DNA of 64,000 bases from Strigamia acuminata. Lineage: Eukaryota > Arthropoda > Chilopoda > Geophilomorpha > Linotaeniidae. The notes below the pieces were generated by a model. The model was not told the DNA's origin. It saw only the letters and a program-made list of their open reading frames with translations, and did no database searches. The position numbers and the translations under genes were made by a program. The stretch is taken from positions 57,297,369 through 57,361,368 of the forward strand of contig OX442314.1 in the NCBI GenBank assembly GCA_949358305.1, written 5' to 3'. Shown here piece by piece: positions 58,865 through 64,000 of the stretch; within the stretch, counting starts at the first letter, position 1, and each line of letters opens with the position of its first letter.

Positions 58865-61327
58865 TTACACACTCTTGCGGTCTCCTTGTGAGTAGTACTG
58901 ACGATCGTTGTTGTCGTCCAAATTATCGTTCAAATTGTCAATAAATGTGGTATATTTCTCAGGTAGGCCCAGCACGCCTTCAACTCCGCGCTTGCTTTCG
59001 ACAAATTTCACATCACTTGTCTCGATGACTTTGGAAAAGTCTGGCAACCAAATTCTATAGCCCTTCGTAATCCTGGAATAGCCGAGCATAATTCCATGCA
59101 AACGTTTGTTGTCAATCTTGCTGTCTCGTATTCTTTTCTGCACGAAGCAGAGACTTCCGAATTTTCTCAAGTGACGCAAAGATGGTTTCCGGCCATAGTA
59201 GAGTTCCATCGGCGTCTTCTCCGAGTTGAGTTTTGCAATTCTGTTCCTCAAATAGTTGAATGTGAGAATGGCTTCGCCCCAGAAACGATGCTCCAATTGC
59301 GCATCATAAATGAGAGCCCGCATCCCATTGGCCAAAGTTTGGTTAAGTCTCTCAGAAACTCCATTTTGGACTGGTGTGTACGCGTTGGTCCTTTCGTGTG
59401 CAATTCCTTGTTCCTCGAGATATTGTCCAAACTTGTTGGAGCAAAACTCCATTCCGTTGTCAGTACGAATGGCAAGAATTGACTTTCCTAGTAGCCGCTC
59501 GATTCTCTTCGCATGTTTTCGAAATAAATCAAATACTTCGTCCTTTCTCTTCATCAAATAGACGGTAGAGTATCGGGAATAGTCGTCTGTAATTGTGAGA
59601 AAGTACTTATTTCCCGAAAGCGTTTCCGTGCTAAAAGCTCCGCATATGTCCATGTGCAGAAGTTGAAGTGGTTCCTTCGATCTAATGCCCGGTATGGACT
59701 TGTGAGAAACTGCTTTCTTCTTTGCCAAATCACAAACGTCGCATTGTGTAATGGGCACGTCCAAAAAAGGTAATCCGACTACGGCTTCGCGTTTGCTCAT
59801 GTCCTGAACACTCGGAAAATGAATATGCCCTAATCGCTCGTGCCACAGTCTAGCCTCTTCTGGATTCGACCTTTTCTTGCTTGTGTTCGATGGTTCTTCA
59901 TTTTTCTGCTCGCCGACGTTTGCTTTGTTTGATTCCTTCGCCTTTAACTTGTCCAAATCGGGTTTGTGGTCGCTAATCCTAATGTAATACAGTCTGTCTC
60001 TCTTCACTCCTTCCATTAACTGCCTTTTCCATTGCGGATCGTAAATTTTTACCAAACCCGCTCCGATAGCGACTCTGCATCTTGCTTCGTCGATGCACGG
60101 TCCCGACATCAAATTCCTACGTAAATCTGGTGCATAATAGACCTTTTTGAGCGTAATTGGGATTGTGTCGTTCCCAACTAGACACATGATGCAAACGTCC
60201 CCGACTCCTTGTATTTGGATGAGGGTCTTCTTGTCCGCCTGACTAATTGTTCCGGTCATTTCTCTGAAATTGTGGAATTGACTTCTGTCCTTGCAGAAAT
60301 GTCCAGTGGCCCCGGTGTCGTAAATCCAGCAATTGCTGGCTGCACTGCACTGCAACATCTCCTCTTCGCTCAATTCCGTGAGGAATCTGACATCCAGCAT
60401 GTTGGAGTCAAGTTCCTCCACCGTATTCGACTTCATATTGTTGTTTGGCGCCAATTGTAATTGCACAGTGCAATCCTTGGCCCAATGTCCGGGCTGGTTA
60501 CAACGGAAACACGGCCCCCGTCCCGTTGACCCGGTGCTGTTTCCTCTGAAGTTTCCTCTTGTGTTTCGGCCGCCTCGATAATTCGATTTGCTGCCTCTCT
60601 GTCCAGTATAATTCGCCTTATTGCTTTGGTTGTTGCTCTGTTGCTGGGACTTCGACAAATTATCATTAGCTTTAGTGTTGGTAGAGCCCGGTCCAGTGCT
60701 AAACGCGTCCACAATTGGTCCTTGGCCAGAATCTCTCCTTTGTTGTGCGAGTCTGCCTTCTTCCGCGACCAATTCGATTTCTACCTTTTCCAAGGTGAAA
60801 TTGATGTCTTCCCATCTATAAATGGTTTGAACGATTGATTGATATTCTTGTGGTAAATATCTAATCAATTGGAGCGCCTGGTATAAGTCCTCAAGTTTGT
60901 GTTTGACGTCCGACAATTTCTTCGCCGCGTTTCGTATTCTCGCCGCAAAAACTCCAATCGTTTCCGTCGCCGGGTCGTATTTTAGACTGAAGAATTCGTC
61001 CAACAGACGTATTATTCGCGCCCTCGAGACCGGTTCGAAATTGGTTTTCAGCGTGTCCCACGCCTTTTTAGCGTCCTCGACTCCGCTGAGCAATTCATGA
61101 TACTGTTCCTCGATGGAATAATAAATCAAGCTGAAGGCTCTTCCTTTGCGTAGCTTATAGTCCGAGCAATCACGCCACGATGCTCCTGGTGCCAACGCTT
61201 CTTCAGTTCCATCGATAAATCCCCAACAGCCGTGGTGCATTAAAAGCACTTTGATTTGCTGCTTCCAACTATCATAGTTCAGTCTGTTTAGCAAAGTGAT
61301 TTTCTTCTCGAGTTTGTCTGAATCCAT
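58865..61327 (-). pseudogene. gag-pol: Copia gag, protease and integrase half (split by insertion)
   Basis: The 820-codon frame starts at an ATG 770 bp inside the 5' LTR. It opens with a copia gag domain (L-N-x-x-N-Y-x-x-W-K near residue 15). The zinc knuckle C-F-R-C-N-Q-P-G-H-W-A-K-D-C is near 272 and the protease D-T-G-A near 337. The integrase zinc site (H-E-R-L-G-H...C-D-V-C) is near 495-535, and the D, D, E core is near 557, 622 and 659. The last eight codons and the stop come from the palindromic insert, so reverse transcriptase is not reached. All visible catalytic residues are intact, so disruption by the insert looks recent. Confidence 0.92.
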
Positions 61328-62081
61328 GACTGTCCAATAGTTCCTTTGTATAAACTAACACTTTGCACACGAACCACCTCAAAAACACTTTCAGTACTGA
61401 TAATCACAACGAGGTGCAGTGTTGTGATGTTAGTTCGCTCTTAAATTATGTTAGTACTAATTCTAATGACAAGTAATTTCGACTGGTACATGATTTGATT
61501 TGTTAAAGCTAAACAATGCTAATTTGATAAATTCAACAAAAGTATTGGAAAAAGACGTCTTCAAGATGTTTTCCTGCTGTACTTCACGTTGAATTACGCC
61601 TCGTGTCGTGTCGCAGTTTACTGTTGTGTTTTTCTCCTCGAATCTCGTATCGAATCGTCCTAATTCCGCAAATTGTTCAGCAATTGTCCGTGGTTTTTCA
61701 GTTCCTTCCCGTTTATTCTTCTCCAGAATCTCGATTCACACTTCACGTGTGGTTGGCGAGAATTATCGCATTTGTTGACACGTTTCTTTGTCGAGAATTA
61801 TCGTCACGTCGACGATACGTATCGCGCCTCGCGATACGCGAATAAACTTTCCAAAATAAAAGGAAAAACTCGTTTAAATATAATGTATTTTGTTTTTCGA
61901 ACCCGTCAATGTTCCTGTGCTGCTTGATGGCTAGTAGTTGCTTCATTTCCACGAAGATTCTGGCACAAACACAAACAAACTGCTTTTCCTATGGGCGCCG
62001 CCATTTTGGATGAAATGGAGTGGATTTTTCCTAGTGACCTCCAAACGTTTGTGAATCGTTCCAGACGTTATTCCGACGATT
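61328..62081 (-). other. 5' leader of the copia element
   Basis: About 750 bp between primer-binding site and gag. No conserved frame or structure recognised. Confidence 0.6.
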
Positions 62082-62096
62082 TGCGGCCCATAACCT
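62082..62096 (-). promoter_or_regulatory. Copia primer-binding site (initiator-tRNA half)
   Basis: The minus strand reads AGGTTATGGGCCGC directly after the 5' LTR. GGTTATGGGCC is complementary to the anticodon arm of initiator tRNA-Met. This is how Drosophila copia primes, from a tRNA fragment rather than the tRNA 3' end. Confidence 0.8.
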
Positions 62097-62403
62097 TGTT
62101 GAATAGTGTTGCAGAGTTGTCCAAATAGTTGACTTCTGCAGTGGTTTGGAATAACATGTCTAGTGGAAATAATTGCACAACATCTTTACAGGTGAAAAAC
62201 CAGATAACAAGTGAAGCTTTATTCACAGGCCATGTGACCTTTTACAAAGAGTGCCACCTGTGGGCAACATATACAAACTGAATGTAAACAATAACAGTGA
62301 TTGAGTGCAAACATAAACACCGACTAAAGAAAGCATTATTGCTTGAATAATACGATACAAATATGTCTCAATACAATTGGTAATTAAACATGACATTCTA
62401 ACA
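62097..62403 (-). repeat. 5' LTR of the copia element
   Basis: 307 bp, near-identical to 55570-55881. Plus-strand ends are TGTTGAATAG and ATTCTAACA. GAAAC follows at 62404. Confidence 0.93.
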
Positions 62404-62640
62404 GAAACAATGGAAAAACATGTGGTGATCACAGATTTTTCGAGAAAAGATTTGATTTTCAAACAAATTTTCGAAAATTGTGGGATCTCTGAGAATTTAA
62501 TTCCACACAATTAAATAAATTCACTACCAATGAGAGAACAGAGGGGAAAGTGACATCCCTAATCCCTCTCTCATGAACAATTACACTCACTACAAATGAA
62601 AGTTGTTAGACCTATGGTGGCAGACATTTTTAAAAAAAAC
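62404..62640 (+). repeat. Leader fragment of an element-1-family copy, right part
   Basis: Continues the alignment broken at 55569, including the GTGACATCCCTAATCCCTC landmark near 62550. No gag follows that I can recognise. Confidence 0.7.
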
Positions 62641-62860
62641 AAGGAATGTCCCACGAGGTGAAAACAGCAGCAATCAGAAGAATGCATCTGCATTTGAGTT
62701 TGAGAACCAATTTGCAGAAAGAATTATGCTGTCTCTGCCTGATTCGCTCGCACTTTGTCACCCTTACGGATGCAAAAGTAGCAGCTGGCTCAAAGCAGTC
62801 CTTCTGCAAATGGACGACCAAGGTGCTTTGTTTTAAAGACTAAATTAGTTGTTTTTGTAA

Positions 62861-62894
62861 ACCAGACCACGTGGCGTCCGTCCGAACACTCACA
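62861..62894 (+). repeat. LTR-end fragment of the element 1 family
   Basis: CCACGTGGCGTCCGTCCGAA followed by CACTCACA is identical to the end of the element 1 and 3 LTRs. Only about 30 bp are present. Confidence 0.7.
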
Positions 62895-63952
62895 GTAGTT
62901 TTGCTACGATAAATATCAATGATTCGGTATTATAGATGACTTGGGCAACGGGCATCGGCCCTCGATCAATCCGTGGTATTCGGCCTGAAAGATGAGGTGT
63001 TGATGCTATGTTGCTGCTGGATCTATAAGTGGCGCTTCCGGTCAAGACACGGGTTTAAATACCTGTTGGACCGGAAATGACGTATTCGCATAAATTCGGG
63101 AAATTATGCAAATCTGTGACGTCAGTGACGTCACGTCACTACGTCAAGCCCGCAGAAACGGTAAAACTAGTATAGCTAGTTATCCCGTAATAATCTGACG
63201 ATGAATTATTATAAATACTAAAACACTTTTTATTATATTATACAATTATTAAAACACTTTGTGACCTCGTGGTCACCACAACACATAAAACATTATAGTA
63301 TAGCGTTGTCGGTATTGTTAGAAATTTTGGCTATGTTTCAACATTTACACCATTTCACTCTAAAACTCATCACCTTTTCCATCATTTAGCACTTTAAAAA
63401 AATTTCTAACACGACTTGGAATTTGGTTCCGATCGATCGAATTGACGTTGAACTCATTGACATTTCGGCAAAGGATGAGCCCATCGAGATCGTTCAAGTG
63501 GAGACGGACTCGGACTCCCACGATGAACCGATGGTTATTATGCAACCAATTAACGAGGTCCCGTTTAGACGATTTCCGCCGAGAGTTGATCCTTATACAT
63601 TTGTGAAGACACTTGTTTTGTAGTTTAAGTTTAGGCATGTTTAATTAAACGCAATTTTACTTTCAATAATTTTTTGTGGGAATTATTGAGTGTATTATTC
63701 AATTGCAAGTGTACGTATCTTTCTGATTAGTAGAGTAAATTCATCCAGAAATTAAATAAGGTCCTTCTAGCATCATAAGTGTTAGAAAAAGCAAATTCGA
63801 ATGTGTGCACCATTAAAAATATAGAATACCAAAAAGAAAAATGTATTTTTATCAACATTTCTCAGGAAAATAAGGATTACTCCGGGGTGAATTTGTATAA
63901 CCTTTTCATAAGAAATGTCAGAAAAAATAAAGTTCCAGCAGAAATATTTACA
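62895..63952. other. Unassigned stretch with CRE-like cluster
   Basis: At 63117-63146 two TGACGTCA sites and two CGTCA half-sites are packed together, which could be a CREB/ATF-responsive enhancer. No gene is recognised immediately downstream except the small frame at 63423-63623. Confidence 0.4.
63423..63623 (+). CDS. Possible terminal exon of an unknown acidic protein
   Basis: About 66 codons ending in a stop at 63621-63623. The frame is acidic, with two hydrophobic-acidic segments (V-E-L-I-D-I and I-E-I-V-Q-V-E-T-D-S-D-S) resembling SUMO-interacting motifs, and a Pro/Arg-rich tail. There is no ATG at its head, and I cannot place an acceptor with confidence. It may equally be chance. Confidence 0.22.
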   Translation: MVPIDRIDVELIDISAKDEPIEIVQVETDSDSHDEPMVIMQPINEVPFRRFPPRVDPYTFVKTLVL

Positions 63953-64000
63953 AAATTCAAATGCTACATTCATGTAGGAATGCAGTTTTACAAAACTTTA
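63953..64000. repeat. Start of another 1.2-kb-family repeat
   Basis: AAATGCTACATTCATGTAGG and AATGCAG then TTTTACAA match the start unit of the copies at 1745 and 35705. The window ends inside it. Confidence 0.6.

Larger units (their letters stand above)
57916..58888. mobile_element. 973-bp palindromic (fold-back) element
   Basis: CAAGGAGACCGCAAGAGTGT at the left end is inverted exactly at the right end. The two arms (57916-58366 and about 58438-58888) stay almost perfectly complementary over 450 bp, with an AT-rich centre of about 70 bp. Each arm contains a tRNA-like RNA polymerase III unit pointing to the centre. No protein is encoded. A 3-bp target duplication and long inverted arms fit a non-autonomous DNA transposon. 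I cannot assign the superfamily; CACTA/CMC and PIF/Harbinger make 3-bp duplications, but the ends do not match their usual consensus. Confidence 0.88.
57913..58891. repeat. TGA target duplications flanking the palindromic element
   Basis: TGA at 57913-57915 and 58889-58891 borders the inverted repeats exactly. On the copia coding strand this is TCA, a serine codon in frame on both sides. Loss of the insert with one TCA copy would therefore leave the reading frame continuous. Confidence 0.8.
55570..62403 (-). mobile_element. Ty1/copia-type retrotransposon interrupted by a palindromic element
   Basis: A full-length minus-strand element has a 5' LTR at 62097-62403, a tRNA-iMet-half primer-binding site, a leader, a single gag-pol frame, a purine tract and a 3' LTR at 55570-55881. 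The order protease, integrase, reverse transcriptase, RNase H defines copia. The LTRs differ by a 5-nt insertion and a few substitutions, so it is fairly young. It lies inside an element-1-family leader fragment. A 973-bp palindromic element (57916-58888) splits the polyprotein frame, so this copy is inactive. Confidence 0.93.

Overview
The window is nuclear DNA from a metazoan, most likely an arthropod or another invertebrate. The reasons are GT-AG introns, a nuclear tRNA-Lys(UUU) gene, one spliced host gene of the NEDD4-binding-protein-2 (N4BP2) family, and a background made almost entirely of Ty3/gypsy, Ty1/copia, Tc1, hAT and palindromic DNA-transposon sequence. I cannot name the species.

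Layout. 1-6.9 kb: a 1.2-kb dispersed repeat, then broken hAT and Tc1 transposases. 6.9-17.7 kb: element 1, a complete Ty3/gypsy-type element on the minus strand. It has 623-bp LTRs that look identical, a 4-bp ATAA target duplication, gag, a -1 frameshift signal, pol and a third ORF. 17.7-20.1 kb: intergenic. 20.1-32.1 kb: element 2, a different plus-strand gypsy-type element with 1088-bp LTRs, gag, a -1 frameshift signal, pol and a spliced third gene. Its 3' LTR is cut short and is followed by a repeat of the 5' flank plus a complete LTR (32.1-34.4 kb). 34.4-36.9 kb: tandem repeats and a second copy of the 1.2-kb repeat. 37 kb: a tRNA-Gly pseudogene and tRNA-Lys. 38.3-42.4 kb: the seven-exon N4BP2-like gene, the only clear host protein gene. 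42.4-50.6 kb: minisatellites, two long-inverted-repeat elements, a small hAT MITE, and remnants of Tc1, YqaJ-nuclease, THAP and MADF coding sequence. 50.8-54.9 kb: element 3, a diverged, 3'-truncated plus-strand relative of element 1. 55.2-62.6 kb: a further leader fragment of that family, split by a full-length minus-strand copia element (5-bp GAAAC duplication), itself split by a 973-bp palindromic element (3-bp TGA duplication). 62.9-64 kb: mostly unassigned, ending in the start of another 1.2-kb-family repeat.

How the parts work. In both complete gypsy-type elements gag and pol lie in different frames, joined by a canonical slippery heptamer with a downstream stem. Each carries an additional non-envelope ORF after pol. 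The most unusual signal is in the LTR of element 2: seven consecutive hairpins, five sharing one apical motif on stems of unrelated sequence. That is the pattern expected of a repeated RNA recognition element. LTRs of the element 1/3 family also keep stems while their sequences change.
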